Positions 39,881 through 51,631 of a DNA stretch of 64,000 nt are shown piece after piece (within the stretch, counting starts at the first letter, position 1; every line of letters begins with the position of its first letter). A program made the translations under genes and the position numbers. Under the pieces are notes generated by a model, which saw only the letters and a program-made list of their open reading frames with translations, ran no database searches and was not told the DNA's origin. The stretch covers positions 62,001-126,000 of the forward strand of contig NZ_CP045484.1 in NCBI RefSeq assembly GCF_009729055.1. The letters run 5' to 3'. The stretch is from Sulfurisphaera ohwakuensis (GTDB taxonomy: Archaea; Thermoproteota; Thermoprotei_A; Sulfolobales; Sulfolobaceae).

Positions 39881-41668
39881 GTGAATAAAAAGAATTCTAT
39901 GTCATATCTTGATCTTCTTGCGTGGATAACTGAAAATAAAAATGAAATAATCTCTTGTAGAGTTGATAATGTCTATAAAATATCTGGTACGCAAGCATAC
40001 TTTTTAAAACTTCATTGCAAAAATAGCGACAAAAACTTAGTAATCGAACCTGGGAAAAGAATACATTTTACAAAATATGATAGACAGAAAGAAATATCTA
40101 ATGAAGTATCATTAATTAGAGCTCATATTAAAGATAGAATCATAAATAATATAGAACTTCTAGGGAAAGAAAGAATCATAAAGTTAACCTTTATGGATAG
40201 ACTTATGTATATAGAATTATTACCCAGAGGTCTTTTAGTTATAACTGACTTAAACAATAGAATCTTATTTGCTACTGAATATAAGGAATTTAAAGATAGA
40301 GTAATAAAACCAAACGTAATATATACTCCACCACCCCCTCCTCCACCTTTAACAGACGAAGAAATTGATAAATTACTAAAAAAAGGAAACTTATCTAGAA
40401 TTTTAGGTGTACCTCAAGAGATAATTGAAGCTTTAGGAATCTCAGTTTTAAACAGGCAAGAATTAGATAATGCAGTTCTAAAAATTAAGAAATTAGAAGA
40501 AGACATAGAAAAAGGAAACTTTAACAAATGTCTAATCCCTAATTTGACTGTAATACCCTTAAAATTTAATGATTGTATAGAAAAAGATAGTTACAATGAT
40601 GCATTGGATGAATTCTTTACTAATGAAGAAAAAGCAGTTATAAAAAGTGAAACAGATAAAAAATTGGAGGAAGAAAAGAAAAAACTAGTTAAAACAATTG
40701 AAGAAATAGAAAATGAAATAGAAACATATAAGAAAGAAGAAGATAAACATAGAAATATTGCCAACATTTTAATAGCAAATTATCAGAATATAGAAAATGA
40801 GATAAATAAAAACCTTGGTAAAAATACTATCAAAATAAAGCTTGACGAGTACGAGATTGAATTAGATCCGAAGTTATCGGTATACAAAAACGCTTCAAAA
40901 TATTTTGATATTGCCAAGGAATACGCAGAAAAAAGAAAGAAAGCCGAAGAGACTTTAAATAATCTTAAACAAAAATTGAAAGAACTCGACAAACAGATAG
41001 AAGAAAGGACTGAAGAAATAAGAATTTCATTAAGAAAAAGAGAATGGTATGAAAAATATAGATGGAGTTTTACAAGAAATGGTTATCTAGTGATAGCTGG
41101 AAGGGACATAGATCAAAATGAAAGTTTAGTAAGAAAGTTATTAGAACCTAAAGATATTTTTCTTCATGCAGATATTCAGGGAGCCCCTGCTACTATAATA
41201 AAGACTCAAGGAAATAGCGTATCAGAAGATGATATTAGAGATGCGGCTGTGATTGCAGCATGTTATTCGAAAGCATGGAAAGTCGGAATGGGGGCTATAG
41301 ATGTATTCTGGGTAAATGGAGATCAAGTAAGCAAATCTCCGCCTAGCGGAGAATATCTTAAGAAAGGGTCTTTTATGATTTATGGAAAGAAGAACTTTAT
41401 AAATAACGTTAAGATGCAATTATTTCTTGGTTTAACCGAAGATTTTAAGATAATCGTAGGTAGTGAAGAAGTAGTAAAGAAATATAGCAGTTCTAATATT
41501 TTTATTCTCCTTGAACCTGGTGATGATGATCCTAGTAAATTATCGACAAAAATAATTAAAATTTTACAAGAAAAATTAAAATTAAAAGGTTTACGAACAT
41601 TACAAGATGATATAATAAGATCTCTTCCCGGTAAAAGCAAAATAGTAGCAATAAAGAATAAAACTTAG
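39881..41668 (+). CDS. rqcH: RqcH/NEMF-type ribosome-quality-control protein (NFACT family)
   Basis: 595 residues, GTG start. The N-terminal NFACT-N domain (about 1-200) ends in a proline run (PPPPPPPL), then two long coiled coils (about 245-300 and 340-385), then the C-terminal NFACT-R domain with DIFLHADIQGAPATIIK. Homologues bind the 50S-peptidyl-tRNA complex and recruit tRNA to stalled chains. It heads a three-gene plus-strand set with rio2 and a DUF460 gene. Confidence 0.88.
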   Translation: MNKKNSMSYLDLLAWITENKNEIISCRVDNVYKISGTQAYFLKLHCKNSDKNLVIEPGKRIHFTKYDRQKEISNEVSLIRAHIKDRIINNIELLGKERIIKLTFMDRLMYIELLPRGLLVITDLNNRILFATEYKEFKDRVIKPNVIYTPPPPPPPLTDEEIDKLLKKGNLSRILGVPQEIIEALGISVLNRQELDNAVLKIKKLEEDIEKGNFNKCLIPNLTVIPLKFNDCIEKDSYNDALDEFFTNEEKAVIKSETDKKLEEEKKKLVKTIEEIENEIETYKKEEDKHRNIANILIANYQNIENEINKNLGKNTIKIKLDEYEIELDPKLSVYKNASKYFDIAKEYAEKRKKAEETLNNLKQKLKELDKQIEERTEEIRISLRKREWYEKYRWSFTRNGYLVIAGRDIDQNESLVRKLLEPKDIFLHADIQGAPATIIKTQGNSVSEDDIRDAAVIAACYSKAWKVGMGAIDVFWVNGDQVSKSPPSGEYLKKGSFMIYGKKNFINNVKMQLFLGLTEDFKIIVGSEEVVKKYSSSNIFILLEPGDDDPSKLSTKIIKILQEKLKLKGLRTLQDDIIRSLPGKSKIVAIKNKT

Positions 41669-41693
41669 GATTTGTAATATTAAGTTAAATATT

Positions 41694-42560
41694 ATGGCTG
41701 TTTTAACATTAGCAGAAAGAGCCTCTTTAGTAGGACCTCTTGATTATAAAGTTTTGAAAACTATTTACGAATTAAATTCTAATTATGAATATGTTCCATA
41801 TTCAGTAATAATAAACAAACTAGGATTAGTAGAAAGAGAACTTAAAGAGGTTCTTCTAAAATTATATAATCTAAAGCTCGTATCTAAAGAAAAAGTATTG
41901 AAAGAAACAGGGTACAGAATTACTTTCGCTGGCTTAGATACTTTAGCAATTAAAAAATTATATGCTAATAAAGTACTAAATAAATTAGGAATAATAATAG
42001 GTGAAGGAAAAGAAAGTAATGTTTACTTTGGATATGATTTCTCAGATGAAACAATAGTAGTAAAATTCCATAGAGTAGGCAGAACTAGTTACAAAAATAT
42101 AAGAAAAATACGTGGAATAAAATATAAAGAAGATTGGATAAAATTAACAATAGAAAATGCCGAAAGAGAATTTAGTGCACTAAGTTGCCTTACTAACAAT
42201 TATGCAAACGTTCCTAAACCGTTAGGTCAAGCTTACAATGCTGTTGCTATGGAATATATTCAAGGTAATGAATTATATAGAACTAATTTGAGTAACCCAG
42301 AGGAAGTGTTAGAAGAAATAATCTCTAATGTCAGAATTGCGTTTCAATACTGCGGCAAGTTAGTACACGGCGATTTAAGTGAATATAACATATTAATAAG
42401 AGAGGATGGTAAGCCATATATTATAGATTGGCCTCAATGGAAAAAAGATGATGAAGACTTATTATTTAGAGATCTAACAAATATATTATATTACTTTAAT
42501 AAAAAATACGAAATATATAAAGATATTGATCAAGTAATAAATTATATAAAGGGGGAATAA
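41694..42560 (+). CDS. rio2: Rio2-type protein kinase
   Basis: 288 residues. An N-terminal winged helix (about 1-85) precedes the kinase: GEGKESNVYFG loop, VVKFHRVGRTS Lys, catalytic HGDLSEYNILIRE and metal-binding IIDWPQW. Rio2 acts in maturation of the small ribosomal subunit. Its stop codon shares a base with the following ATG, so the DUF460 protein is cotranslated. Confidence 0.93.
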   Translation: MAVLTLAERASLVGPLDYKVLKTIYELNSNYEYVPYSVIINKLGLVERELKEVLLKLYNLKLVSKEKVLKETGYRITFAGLDTLAIKKLYANKVLNKLGIIIGEGKESNVYFGYDFSDETIVVKFHRVGRTSYKNIRKIRGIKYKEDWIKLTIENAEREFSALSCLTNNYANVPKPLGQAYNAVAMEYIQGNELYRTNLSNPEEVLEEIISNVRIAFQYCGKLVHGDLSEYNILIREDGKPYIIDWPQWKKDDEDLLFRDLTNILYYFNKKYEIYKDIDQVINYIKGE

Positions 42561-44383
42561 TGCGGGTATTAGGCGTAGATATAGAAGCAGGAAAAAGCCC
42601 TAATTCCTCTCAACCACCTTCTTATGCAGTAGTAATTATTAATGAAAAAGGAGAAATTGAAGAAAAATATGAGAATGTAAGTATTGGGAAACTTATACGA
42701 ATTATATGGGAAAAGAGACCAGAAGTTATAGCAACTGATAATGTATATGAACTAGCGTCTAATGAAAAACAATTAATTAAATTACTTTCTTTATTACCAG
42801 ATAATTTACAAATAATACAGACTACGTATATAAATGGACAATTTAAAGATATAAGAGAAGTAGCTAGAGAGAATGGCATAGATATTCAAGGAAAAACTAA
42901 CCCACTAAAAACAGCATACTTAGCAGCACTTTTAGCCTTAAAAGGTCTTGGCACACCAATTAAAGCAATAGAAAATAAAACAAAGATTATTATAAGTAGA
43001 GGTAGAGCTCTTGGCCCTGGAGGAATGAGTAGTAACAGGTATAAACGACATATTAGAGGACTAGTATTAAGAGTTATGAAAGAAATTAAAGAAAAATTAG
43101 ATAAAAATGGTTTTGATTATGACTATACTATAAAGAGGACAAAGGCTGGCGTAGAAAAAGCTGTATTTATTGTGTATGCTCCTCGTCAAAGTTTGAATGG
43201 AATAATTAAAAAAATGAAAGGGCACGACTTAGTGGTTGATATAAAACCGATATTCAAAAGTAAAATTGAATTTGTAGATAAGGAAAAATTCTCAAGAAAA
43301 CCAATTATAGTTGGAATAGATCCTGGGATTGAAGTAGGAATATCTATAATTGATCTATATGCTAATCCAGTATATCTCAATAGTAAAAGAAATATTGACA
43401 GAGAAGAAATTATTAATATAATAAGACAAAATGGGAAACCGGTATTGATAGCTACTGATGTAAACCCCGTGCCTGACACAGTGAGAAAAATAGCTGCACA
43501 GCTTAGATGCAAAATCTATGAGCCAGAAAGGCCTTTATATATAGATGAAAAAATGGAGTTAGTCAGTAAGTTTTCCGAAATGCATAAAATTAAAATTGAT
43601 GATCCTCATATAAGAGATTCTTTGTCTGCGGCATTAAAAGCATATTATGATTTTTCTCATAAATTGAGACAAATTGAAGGTTTTCTTGGAAGATTAGATT
43701 TAGATATAGAAGAAGATAAGATAATTGAATGTGTAATTAACGGAAATACAATAAATGAATGTATTGAGAAAGAAATTGAAAAAGAAGTTACAGTTACAAC
43801 ACGAATAGAACAGCCTAAAACCATAGAAAATAAACAGATTAGTAATTCTGCTCAATCAATTAATAATGAACTGCTTGAATATAAGAAAGAAAATGAGAGA
43901 TTAAAAAGATATATAAAACAACTGTTACAATACAAAGAATATCTAGAGCATAGAATAGATGAAATAAAAGCCTCAATTAACATAGAAGTAGAGAAAGATA
44001 GAAGAGTATATGAACTCCATACTATAATAAGTACTTATTTAAAGCAAATAGCATCACTGAAAGATCAAATAGAAAACAAAGACAAAGAAATATCAAAACT
44101 AAAAGAGATAATAAGAGGTCTAATCTATGGAGATAAGACTGCATTACATAAATCGCAATTACCACCTTACTTTAAAATAGAGAAAAATAGGATTATATTT
44201 GCAGACCAAGAAATTAGCAGTGAGATATTAGATCTAATCATAGATGATTATGTAATATTAGAAAAAACTTTGCTAAGAGACTTAGAACTGTTAAATAAAG
44301 AGAGATTGATGAATATAGATACAAACATAGATCTTAAAAGAATTATTGATGAATATAGGAAACAACGTTTTAGAACAGCATAA
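42560..44383 (+). CDS. DUF460 protein: RNase H/RuvC-like fold with coiled coil
   Basis: 607 residues. The N-terminal half is DUF460: [14 protein letters not shown], a second RNase H-like segment [17 protein letters not shown] with acidic residues placed as in RuvC-fold nucleases, and [16 protein letters not shown]. Residues about 430-530 form a coiled coil, followed by a small C-terminal domain. Predicted nucleic-acid enzyme of unknown target. Its tight coupling to rqcH and rio2 points to ribosome or RNA quality control. Confidence 0.8.
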   Translation: MRVLGVDIEAGKSPNSSQPPSYAVVIINEKGEIEEKYENVSIGKLIRIIWEKRPEVIATDNVYELASNEKQLIKLLSLLPDNLQIIQTTYINGQFKDIREVARENGIDIQGKTNPLKTAYLAALLALKGLGTPIKAIENKTKIIISRGRALGPGGMSSNRYKRHIRGLVLRVMKEIKEKLDKNGFDYDYTIKRTKAGVEKAVFIVYAPRQSLNGIIKKMKGHDLVVDIKPIFKSKIEFVDKEKFSRKPIIVGIDPGIEVGISIIDLYANPVYLNSKRNIDREEIINIIRQNGKPVLIATDVNPVPDTVRKIAAQLRCKIYEPERPLYIDEKMELVSKFSEMHKIKIDDPHIRDSLSAALKAYYDFSHKLRQIEGFLGRLDLDIEEDKIIECVINGNTINECIEKEIEKEVTVTTRIEQPKTIENKQISNSAQSINNELLEYKKENERLKRYIKQLLQYKEYLEHRIDEIKASINIEVEKDRRVYELHTIISTYLKQIASLKDQIENKDKEISKLKEIIRGLIYGDKTALHKSQLPPYFKIEKNRIIFADQEISSEILDLIIDDYVILEKTLLRDLELLNKERLMNIDTNIDLKRIIDEYRKQRFRTA

Positions 44384-45587
44384 CTTTATTTTCCAATATT
44401 AGATCTGATATCTTAGTTATAGACCCTAATATCTCGTCAGATATTCCTTCAATTTCTCTTTTCATTTCAGAAGTCAAACTACCATTTTCTGTGGTCACTT
44501 GGACATTTGCTATTAAAGGATCATCTATAGGCCTACCAATTTGGCCTAATACCTCAACTTGAACATTCTTAACTCCTTTAACTTCAGTAGAAACTTTTTG
44601 AGCAATTAGATTAGCGACGATGTTGTATATTTTTCCTACGTGGTTTACTGGATTCTTTCCTGCAGTAGCCTCTAATGACATAGGTCTCATTGGGGTTATT
44701 AATCCAGTAGCCCTATTACCTCTTCCAGTCATACCATCGTCTCCATGCTCAGCTGACGTTCCTGTCACAGTCAAATATACAATTCCTTTATCTATTTTGT
44801 CTCCAGTATTTATGTTAACTTTTACATCATAATCTGGTACAAGCTTACTCGCTAGATCTAAGATAGCTTGTTTTGCCTCTTCTTTTACAGCAATATAATG
44901 ATTTAAATCACTTACTAATTGACTTATAACTGCCATTGCAATAGTTAATTCAATTGTTTTACCTTTTCTTAATCCCATAACTTTTATATCTTCCCCTATT
45001 TCAGGTATTTTAGCTTTCATTTCCTTAGAGTTAAGATATCTTTCTGTTTGATAAACTAAATTTTCTAACTTTGAATATGGAGCAAATCCAACTCCGAAAC
45101 TGGTATCATTAGATAAGGGAACTGATTTCTTAGCTACCTCAAATATTCCAACAAGATCAGCCGAACCTTTACCTATCTTATAGTCAACTATAACATGTTT
45201 TTCTGGGTCTAAATATCTAAAGTGTTCTTTAATCCATTCCTTAACACTTTCAATAATAATAGTTCCAACCGGTATGCTTTCAATTCCAGACTCAGTCTTT
45301 ACTTCAGTCGTAGCTCTTCCAGCTACAATAATATAAATCGGTTGTAAAACTTCTCCTCCTTTAAATCTAGGTGATGCTTGTCCTCCTACAACTAATGTTT
45401 TATCCAAATTATGATGAAGTATTGTACCATATCTTTTCAGATAATAGAGAGATAATTTCCTACTTGCCTCTTCTGATGCAGAATCTGCTATGTAATCTGG
45501 ATGTCCAGTACCCTTACGCTCTACTAACTCTACTTCTAACGAATCTATATCAACCCAATGACTTAACTGCACGTTTATGTTTCTCAT
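44370..45587 (-). CDS. mat: S-adenosylmethionine synthetase, archaeal type
   Basis: 405 residues, the archaeal MAT family that is distant from bacterial MetK. Conserved blocks: [20 protein letters not shown] at the start, [35 protein letters not shown], and [20 protein letters not shown]. It makes S-adenosylmethionine from methionine and ATP. It is convergent with the DUF460 gene (14-base overlap). Confidence 0.95.
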   Translation of the reverse strand: MRNINVQLSHWVDIDSLEVELVERKGTGHPDYIADSASEEASRKLSLYYLKRYGTILHHNLDKTLVVGGQASPRFKGGEVLQPIYIIVAGRATTEVKTESGIESIPVGTIIIESVKEWIKEHFRYLDPEKHVIVDYKIGKGSADLVGIFEVAKKSVPLSNDTSFGVGFAPYSKLENLVYQTERYLNSKEMKAKIPEIGEDIKVMGLRKGKTIELTIAMAVISQLVSDLNHYIAVKEEAKQAILDLASKLVPDYDVKVNINTGDKIDKGIVYLTVTGTSAEHGDDGMTGRGNRATGLITPMRPMSLEATAGKNPVNHVGKIYNIVANLIAQKVSTEVKGVKNVQVEVLGQIGRPIDDPLIANVQVTTENGSLTSEMKREIEGISDEILGSITKISDLILENKVMLF

Positions 45588-45619
45588 TAGAATACACTCA
45601 CCGATGTATTCTTATAAAA

Positions 45620-45892
45620 TTATTTTCCCATTAAGGCTTCGTAATCAACACTTATGAAAAGTATATTGCTACCTCTTATTAGAACTCTTCCATATTTTGC
45701 AACAGGTTCAGCTGTACCTTCTCTTGTCTCAATACAGTCTCTCAGTACTAAATTCATTGTACCGTCACTTTGTTCTAATCTACCAACGTATTCTGATCCA
45801 TCTTTAAGTTTTACTAATACAATTTTATTTGTTGCAGTTTTTAAACTCTTTAATGGATTTTCTATCTTTGCTTGCACTATAGTCATCCTCAT
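45620..45892 (-). CDS. lsm: LSm/Sm-like RNA-binding protein
   Basis: 90 residues, a single Sm fold. Sm1 motif: [26 protein letters not shown]; Sm2 motif: [15 protein letters not shown]. It should form a heptameric ring that binds U-rich RNA. The usual neighbour L37e is absent here; mat follows instead 32 bases downstream. Confidence 0.93.
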   Translation of the reverse strand: MRMTIVQAKIENPLKSLKTATNKIVLVKLKDGSEYVGRLEQSDGTMNLVLRDCIETREGTAEPVAKYGRVLIRGSNILFISVDYEALMGK

Positions 45893-45980
45893 TTTCTTTT
45901 CTGTTACTGACTAATATAAAAGGGTTCTTGTCTCTTAGCCACATCCTTTTTAAAGGGAAAATTTTATAATTTATACAAAC

Positions 45981-46292
45981 GTGGAACTAACAATATCAGA
46001 CCCAGAAGATATATTAAAAATTTCTAGGGCTTTATCAGTAATATCAAGAATAAACATATTAAAACTAGTAGCTGAAAATGAAATGAGTATTACTGAATTA
46101 AGTGAAGTATTACACATGACAAAAGCTAATATTAGTATGCATATTAGTGAACTAGAAAATGCTGGATTAATTGAAATATCTTATAAAAATGGAATAAAAG
46201 GTATAAAAAAGATTATAAAATTAAAATATGATAAAATTATTATTAATTTAAACTCCAGCAGCAGCTCTAAGGAAACCTATAAAGACGGGTGA
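45981..46292 (+). CDS. ArsR-like helix-turn-helix regulator
   Basis: 103 residues, GTG start. A winged helix is visible: [30 protein letters not shown] as helix-turn-helix and a short wing ([11 protein letters not shown]). No Cys metal site of the ArsR/SmtB type is seen. It is divergent from lsm and overlaps convergent pyrG by 45 bases. Targets unknown. Confidence 0.7.
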   Translation: MELTISDPEDILKISRALSVISRINILKLVAENEMSITELSEVLHMTKANISMHISELENAGLIEISYKNGIKGIKKIIKLKYDKIIINLNSSSSSKETYKDG

Positions 46293-47843
46293 AGGAGCTA
46301 AAGGCCTACTTTTATATTCTGGATGACCTTGTAACCCTAGGAAGAATTTATGGTTCTTAAGCTCAATCATTTCAACCAGACCATTCTCACTTACACCAGA
46401 TATTACTAGACCACCTTTCTGCAAAAGATCTACATATTCTGGGTTTACCTCATATCTATGTCTATGCCTCTCATATACTTCTATGTTTCCGTAAATTCTA
46501 TAAGCTAATGTTCCTTCTTTAATGATTACCTTTTGAGATCCTAATCTCATTGTACCACCAATTTGTACAACTTTCTTTTGCTCGTCTAATAGTGTGATTA
46601 CTGGATGGGGTGTATTAGGATCAACCTCAGTAGTATGGGCTTTTTCTAGCCCTAACACATTTCTTGCAAATTCTACTACTGCTAGTTGCATACCATAACA
46701 GATACCAAGGAATGGTACATTATTTTCTCTCGCATATTTAATTGCAAGAATTTTTCCCTCCACTCCGCGTGAACCAAATCCGGGTAGAACTATTATCCCG
46801 TCAACAGATTTCAATTTATCAATTGCTTCTTTTGAATTTTCTATGTCAGTGGATTCTATCCAAACTAGAACAGGCTTGATATGAAGCTTAGCAGCTGCAT
46901 GGTAAATCGCTTCCTTAATACTAATGTAGCTATCTTTAAGCTTTGTATACTTTCCCACAAGAGCAATTTTCACTTCTTTATCAGCTGTCTTTAAATTATC
47001 TATAAAGCGGATCCATTCAGATAGATTAGGCTGATTATCTGGTAAGTTAAGTTTACTTAAAATCTTACTTGCTAAGCCTTGTTTTTCTAGGATTAGAGGA
47101 ACTTCATAAGTCATATTAACATCATAGTTAGAAAAGATGTATTCTGGTTTTACATTCGTAAACAATGCAATCTTCTTCTTTGTTTCTTCATCTAGTGGAA
47201 CTACAGATCTAGCAACTATGATATCTGGCTGTATACCTATTCTTCTTAATTCTTGCACGCTATGTTGTAAAGGTTTAGTTTTTATTTCCTCAGTTACTTT
47301 AAGGAATTCGACTAAGGCAACATGAACAAAAACTACATTTCCTTCTTCCTCTTCTAGTTTTAATTGTCTTACTGCTTCTAAGAATGGTAAACCTTCTATA
47401 TCTCCAACAGTTCCGCCTATCTCAACGATAGTAATGTCTGCATTTGCCATATTAGAAGCATATCTTATCATACTCTTTATTTGATCCGTAACATGAGGTA
47501 TAATTTGAACTGTTTGACCCAAATATTTTCCTTGCCTCTCATTCTTTATAACTTCAAAGTAAACCTTACCAGCAGTAATATTATTGTAACTATACATATT
47601 AATACCTACAAATCTTTCATAATGACCTAAATCTAGATCTGTTTCTGCTCCATCATCTGTTACAAAAACTTCTCCATGCATATATGGATTCATAGTACCC
47701 GCATCAACATTAAGATATGGATCTACCTTAACCATTGTTATCTTATATCCTCTATTTTTTAAAAGCAATCCTATAGAAGCGGCTACCGTGCCTTTACCAA
47801 CACTTGATAATACTCCTCCAGTAATTATAATATACTTTGTCAA
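46248..47843 (-). CDS. pyrG: CTP synthase
   Basis: 531 residues. N-terminal synthase with [18 protein letters not shown]-loop and [15 protein letters not shown], and C-terminal glutaminase with [10 protein letters not shown] (Cys nucleophile) and GHPEYKSRP. It makes CTP from UTP, ATP and glutamine. It overlaps a convergent HTH gene. Confidence 0.96.
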   Translation of the reverse strand: MTKYIIITGGVLSSVGKGTVAASIGLLLKNRGYKITMVKVDPYLNVDAGTMNPYMHGEVFVTDDGAETDLDLGHYERFVGINMYSYNNITAGKVYFEVIKNERQGKYLGQTVQIIPHVTDQIKSMIRYASNMANADITIVEIGGTVGDIEGLPFLEAVRQLKLEEEEGNVVFVHVALVEFLKVTEEIKTKPLQHSVQELRRIGIQPDIIVARSVVPLDEETKKKIALFTNVKPEYIFSNYDVNMTYEVPLILEKQGLASKILSKLNLPDNQPNLSEWIRFIDNLKTADKEVKIALVGKYTKLKDSYISIKEAIYHAAAKLHIKPVLVWIESTDIENSKEAIDKLKSVDGIIVLPGFGSRGVEGKILAIKYARENNVPFLGICYGMQLAVVEFARNVLGLEKAHTTEVDPNTPHPVITLLDEQKKVVQIGGTMRLGSQKVIIKEGTLAYRIYGNIEVYERHRHRYEVNPEYVDLLQKGGLVISGVSENGLVEMIELKNHKFFLGLQGHPEYKSRPLAPSPVFIGFLRAAAGV

Positions 47844-47925
47844 TCGGAAATCACAGCTAAAAATATCACACAGTGAGTTTTAAAAATCATTTGTTAACTT
47901 TTATGTAGAAATACCTATTGGTGGA

Positions 47926-48597
47926 ATGATGGAATTACTGGAAAAATTATTAAAAAGTAAAAATTTACAAGTAGCATTAGATTTTATCGATTTAAAAAAC
48001 GCAGAAGAAATTGCAAAACAGTCTATTGAAGCTGGGGCTGATATATTAGAAGTTGGGACACCTTTAATCAAGTCTTATGGCATACAAGGAATAAGAAGAA
48101 TAAGGGAAATTGCAAAAGAAAGAATTGTTTTAGCTGACACTAAAACTGCAGATGCTGGCGACGTAGAGGCTGAAATAGTTCATCTAGGTGGAGGTAATAT
48201 TATGACAGTGCTTGGAATTATGGACGATGCTACAATAGAAAGTGCAGTAAAGAAAGCACATGAATATGGAATTCTCGTCCAAGCAGATCTCATAAACGTT
48301 AAAGATATTCTAAAACGAGCAGAAGAAATTAAAAGATTGGGGGTAGACATAATAGGATTGCATGTAGGATTAGATGTGCAGAAAAAAAGAGGTATTACTA
48401 TAAGCGATTTAAAGAATGAAATAAAGAAAGTTAGCGAACTTGGAGTAATAGTATCAGTTGCTGGTGGGTTAAACAAGAATAATATTGTTGATCTTATAGA
48501 TTTACCTATAAATATTTATGTTGTTGGTGGAGCAATAACAAGAGCGAAGAATCCATTAGAGGAAGCTAAGCAAATCGTTAAAATAATTAAGGGGTAA
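47926..48597 (+). CDS. hxlA: 3-hexulose-6-phosphate synthase
   Basis: 223 residues (ATG at 47926 or 47929). Orotidine-decarboxylase-like barrel with [36 protein letters not shown] (Asp-Lys-Asp catalytic set) and [18 protein letters not shown] phosphate loops. In archaea it works in reverse with HxlB (9.7 kb) to turn fructose 6-phosphate into ribulose 5-phosphate and formaldehyde. The two genes are 38 kb apart here, not fused as in some archaea. Confidence 0.92.
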   Translation: MMELLEKLLKSKNLQVALDFIDLKNAEEIAKQSIEAGADILEVGTPLIKSYGIQGIRRIREIAKERIVLADTKTADAGDVEAEIVHLGGGNIMTVLGIMDDATIESAVKKAHEYGILVQADLINVKDILKRAEEIKRLGVDIIGLHVGLDVQKKRGITISDLKNEIKKVSELGVIVSVAGGLNKNNIVDLIDLPINIYVVGGAITRAKNPLEEAKQIVKIIKG

Positions 48598-48623
48598 AAT
48601 GAGAATTATAAAGGAGTGATTAA

Positions 48624-49073
48624 ATGTCTCAGCCGGGACAGACTAAATCAAAAGAGCTTAAACTCACATCTAAGCAAGTATTTACTCCAGATTCATTAAA
48701 AGATGATAAAAGAAAAATTAAATTACTGTATCTAATAAAAACCTTAAATGGAGCCTCAGAAAAAGCACTAACTATTGGTTTATATGAGCTAAAACAGAAG
48801 GGATTAGACTTAGGATATCAATTTAATGTAATCGGAAACAATGTTTTTAGTCCAATGATAAAAGAAGATATCACAGCATTATTATATGTTGGATATATAG
48901 AAAACGATCCGCAAAGTAAAAAATTAAAACTAACTTCTAGTGGTCAAGAATTCCTAGATAAACAGCAGATTGAGGACGACTTTAAAAATAATTTAGCACA
49001 ACTTTTAAGCGATATTAAAATGAAGATAAATGCAATAGATGAAGAAAATAGACTTAAAAATAAAAGAAGATAA
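48624..49073 (+). CDS. Winged-helix-like conserved hypothetical protein
   Basis: 149 residues. A charged N-terminal tail (about 1-35) precedes a predicted winged helix: KLLYLIKTLNGASEKALTIG, MIKEDITALLYVGYIENDP with KLKLTSSGQEFLD as wing, ending in a Lys-rich coil. It follows hxlA closely on the same strand with a GGAG-type ribosome site. Function unknown; possibly a DNA-binding regulator. Confidence 0.6.
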   Translation: MSQPGQTKSKELKLTSKQVFTPDSLKDDKRKIKLLYLIKTLNGASEKALTIGLYELKQKGLDLGYQFNVIGNNVFSPMIKEDITALLYVGYIENDPQSKKLKLTSSGQEFLDKQQIEDDFKNNLAQLLSDIKMKINAIDEENRLKNKRR

Positions 49074-49082
49074 TACTTTATT

Positions 49083-49505
49083 TCACATTGTCATGAACGT
49101 TCCTCTTCTATTTTGAGTAGTTTGTTGCTCTTCATTCAGAGGTCTATTCCATATTAATGGATCTAGTTTTCCTTCTTTACTTAATTTTACTACTAATTCT
49201 CTGAATTGACTTGTATGTCTTATATCTAATTCTAATAAAGTTTCCAATATATTCCATGTAGTTCTCATAACATCTTCTAACATCTCCTTAGGCATATGCT
49301 TTATAATTTGAGGATCTTGTAACCATTGATCAAAAGCTTTAACTGTTCTCATAATATGTTGAAAAGCAACTCTAGTTGCTAGGATTAAATCTAATCTATC
49401 TGTATCTCCAGCTTCATATTTTTTCTCCAACTCTTTTAATGTCTCTAACAAATTTTTCTGCATCTTAATCCATTCGTCAAGATTAGATAGATATCCACTT
49501 TCCAA
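49083..49505 (-). CDS. DUF2153-type all-alpha protein
   Basis: 140 residues, helix-rich: [60 protein letters not shown]. This matches the Sulfolobales-restricted DUF2153 pattern as recalled. No catalytic motif; function unknown. Convergent with the 48.6 kb gene. Confidence 0.65.
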   Translation of the reverse strand: MESGYLSNLDEWIKMQKNLLETLKELEKKYEAGDTDRLDLILATRVAFQHIMRTVKAFDQWLQDPQIIKHMPKEMLEDVMRTTWNILETLLELDIRHTSQFRELVVKLSKEGKLDPLIWNRPLNEEQQTTQNRRGTFMTM

Positions 49506-49552
49506 TAGTTACACCAGATAATATTATCTTAATTCAAACTAATAAAGATATG

Positions 49553-49951
49553 TCAACTTTGTTCAGACTTTAAGTTGAAAGGAACTCCTTCTTCCAGGAT
49601 CTCTTTAGGAATGCTATTCTTATACTTCTTCATAAAACTCAAGTCTTCATCCTTTCTTCTTAACTTGTCTGGTAACATCCTAGGAATCTCATCAATAATT
49701 GGATACCATCTTTTACAGTTTGAGCAATATAATAAACCGTCAACAATTTCATACTTAATACATTCTTCACAAGGAGTAGGTTCTTTCATATCTTTTATAA
49801 ACTGATTCTTATAACTACAATAAAGTTCACATAATGGTTTCTTTTCATCTCCTATACCTCTTTCTACCATTCTTGTTGAAAAAACGTAATACTTTAACGG
49901 AAAATGCTTACATATAGGACATGCCAAAAGATCAAGCAACCTGTATTTCAT
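49553..49951 (-). CDS. Trm112-like zinc-binding protein
   Basis: 132 residues. [18 protein letters not shown] at the N-terminus and the later [20 protein letters not shown] are the Trm112/UPF0434 hallmarks; further Cys residues (CELYC, CEEC) form an insertion. Trm112 proteins activate several methyltransferases that modify tRNA, rRNA or release factors. It overlaps the phosphomutase gene by four bases. Confidence 0.85.
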   Translation of the reverse strand: MKYRLLDLLACPICKHFPLKYYVFSTRMVERGIGDEKKPLCELYCSYKNQFIKDMKEPTPCEECIKYEIVDGLLYCSNCKRWYPIIDEIPRMLPDKLRRKDEDLSFMKKYKNSIPKEILEEGVPFNLKSEQS

Positions 49952-51315
49952 TTACCCTCTACAATCTTTTTTAATTCATTAACTAAATTATTTGCTACGT
50001 TTTCATCTTTAGCTTCAGCCATTATTCTTATTATAGGTTCAGTCCCACTTTTCCTTACAAGAAACCAGAAATCTTTACCTATGATTTTGACTCCGTCTAT
50101 AGTTATTGCTTTAACACTAGAAGTTGAATATACTTCTAATATTTTCTTATAAATTTCCTCAACCATTAACCCTGGCTTTAGGTCAACCTTAGTTTTTACA
50201 AGATAATATTTAGGAAGCCTATCAAATAGCTCTGCTGACGAAACATTTTCATTAGCTAGTAATTCTAACATTAAAGCAAAACTCATTGCACCATCCCTTA
50301 CATACTGATGTGGAGGATACATAAAACCTCCATTTTCTTCAAACCCAGCTAGCGCATTCTCATCCGCTACCTTATGTGCTATATCAACACTTCCTACTTT
50401 TGTCCAATCAACTTGAATATTATATTTACTTAAATACTCCTCTACTAAGCTTGAGCTTGAAACAGCAGTAACAATCTTCTTTATAGCTTTAGGATTTTTA
50501 ACAGATGCCCAATATGATAATAAAGTACCACTCCTATCACCCCACTGTACTCTTCCTTCAGAATCAATAAAAATGGCTCTATCAGCATCACCATCGTGTG
50601 CTACACCTAAGTCCACTTTTAAAGTCTTTACAACTTCTGCAGTCTCTTTAAGACTATCAAAAGTAGGCTCTGGTTGTCTAGCTGAAAATAAGGGATCAAG
50701 ATTTCCATTAATCGTGTAAATCTTACAACCTAAAGCTCTAGCAACTAATGGAGTAGATAAAGCACCTACACTATTAGCCGGATCAATTAATACCTTATAA
50801 TTTTTCTTTTTAATTTTCTCTATATCAACATGACTTAAAATTCCATTTACATAAGTAGAAATAACTCTATCTTCTCTCTTAACTTCTGTAGTTAGAGAAC
50901 TCCATTCTATAGTATTAAATCTTTCAGTAAAAAATAAGTCCTCGATTTCATTTTCTTTCTCTCTTCTTATTTCAATACCATCCTTATCAACAACTTTTAT
51001 CCCATTATATGGTGCTGGATTATGGCTAGCAGTAATTACAACTCCACCATCATAACCCAAAGTTTTCACAGCATATTGTAAAGCTGGTGTAGGAGCCATA
51101 CCACCATCATAAACCTCAACACCTACACTTAGTAAACCACCTTCAACAATTTTAACTAACATATCACCCCCTGCTCTTACATCCCTGCCTACAAGAATTT
51201 TACTATTCTTTCCAAAAAATGTCCCTATAGCTTTAGAAAGCTTTAATACCAATTCTGGAGTTAACTCTTTATTAACTATCCCTCTTACTCCGTCAGTACC
51301 AAAAAGCTTACCCAT
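49948..51315 (-). CDS. glmM: Phosphomannomutase/phosphoglucomutase/phosphoglucosamine mutase
   Basis: 455 residues, alpha-D-phosphohexomutase family. [12 protein letters not shown] start, catalytic phosphoserine in [14 protein letters not shown], metal loop DGDADRAIF, sugar loop and C-terminal phosphate-binding [10 protein letters not shown]. It interconverts hexose 1- and 6-phosphates for sugar-nucleotide supply. Substrate preference among Man, Glc and GlcN cannot be read with certainty, so the symbol is tentative. Confidence 0.92.
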   Translation of the reverse strand: MGKLFGTDGVRGIVNKELTPELVLKLSKAIGTFFGKNSKILVGRDVRAGGDMLVKIVEGGLLSVGVEVYDGGMAPTPALQYAVKTLGYDGGVVITASHNPAPYNGIKVVDKDGIEIRREKENEIEDLFFTERFNTIEWSSLTTEVKREDRVISTYVNGILSHVDIEKIKKKNYKVLIDPANSVGALSTPLVARALGCKIYTINGNLDPLFSARQPEPTFDSLKETAEVVKTLKVDLGVAHDGDADRAIFIDSEGRVQWGDRSGTLLSYWASVKNPKAIKKIVTAVSSSSLVEEYLSKYNIQVDWTKVGSVDIAHKVADENALAGFEENGGFMYPPHQYVRDGAMSFALMLELLANENVSSAELFDRLPKYYLVKTKVDLKPGLMVEEIYKKILEVYSTSSVKAITIDGVKIIGKDFWFLVRKSGTEPIIRIMAEAKDENVANNLVNELKKIVEGK

Positions 51316-51328
51316 ATATTAAGATTGT

Positions 51329-51631
51329 CTAACTCGATTTTAATTTCTTTAGTAGTTCTAAAGCTTCCAAACCTCTCCTATCCACAACAAATTTAATATT
51401 TCTAATACTCTGAGCTTGTTTATTTTTCCTTACTTTCTTTATAGAATGTAATATTTTTTCTATTTCCTTTTCTATCTCATTTACATTTTTATTTGCTTTT
51501 TTAGCCCTGCTTATCTCACTTTTTATTTGATTATGAATTTCTGTCATAAGCAAATTCAAATCTTTTATTAATTCTTTTTTACTTCCATATTTTTTCTTTT
51601 TAATCTGAGAAACAAGCTTTTCGAGTTCCAT
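51329..51631 (-). CDS. Small Lys-rich helical hypothetical protein
   Basis: 100 residues, nearly all helix, with heptad spacing and many Lys/Glu (KLVSQIKKKKYGSKKELIKD, NEIEKEIEKILHSIKKVRKN). It is basic, so nucleic-acid binding is possible. It lies 13 bases upstream of the phosphomutase gene on the same strand. No family recognised. Confidence 0.55.
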   Translation of the reverse strand: MELEKLVSQIKKKKYGSKKELIKDLNLLMTEIHNQIKSEISRAKKANKNVNEIEKEIEKILHSIKKVRKNKQAQSIRNIKFVVDRRGLEALELLKKLKSS

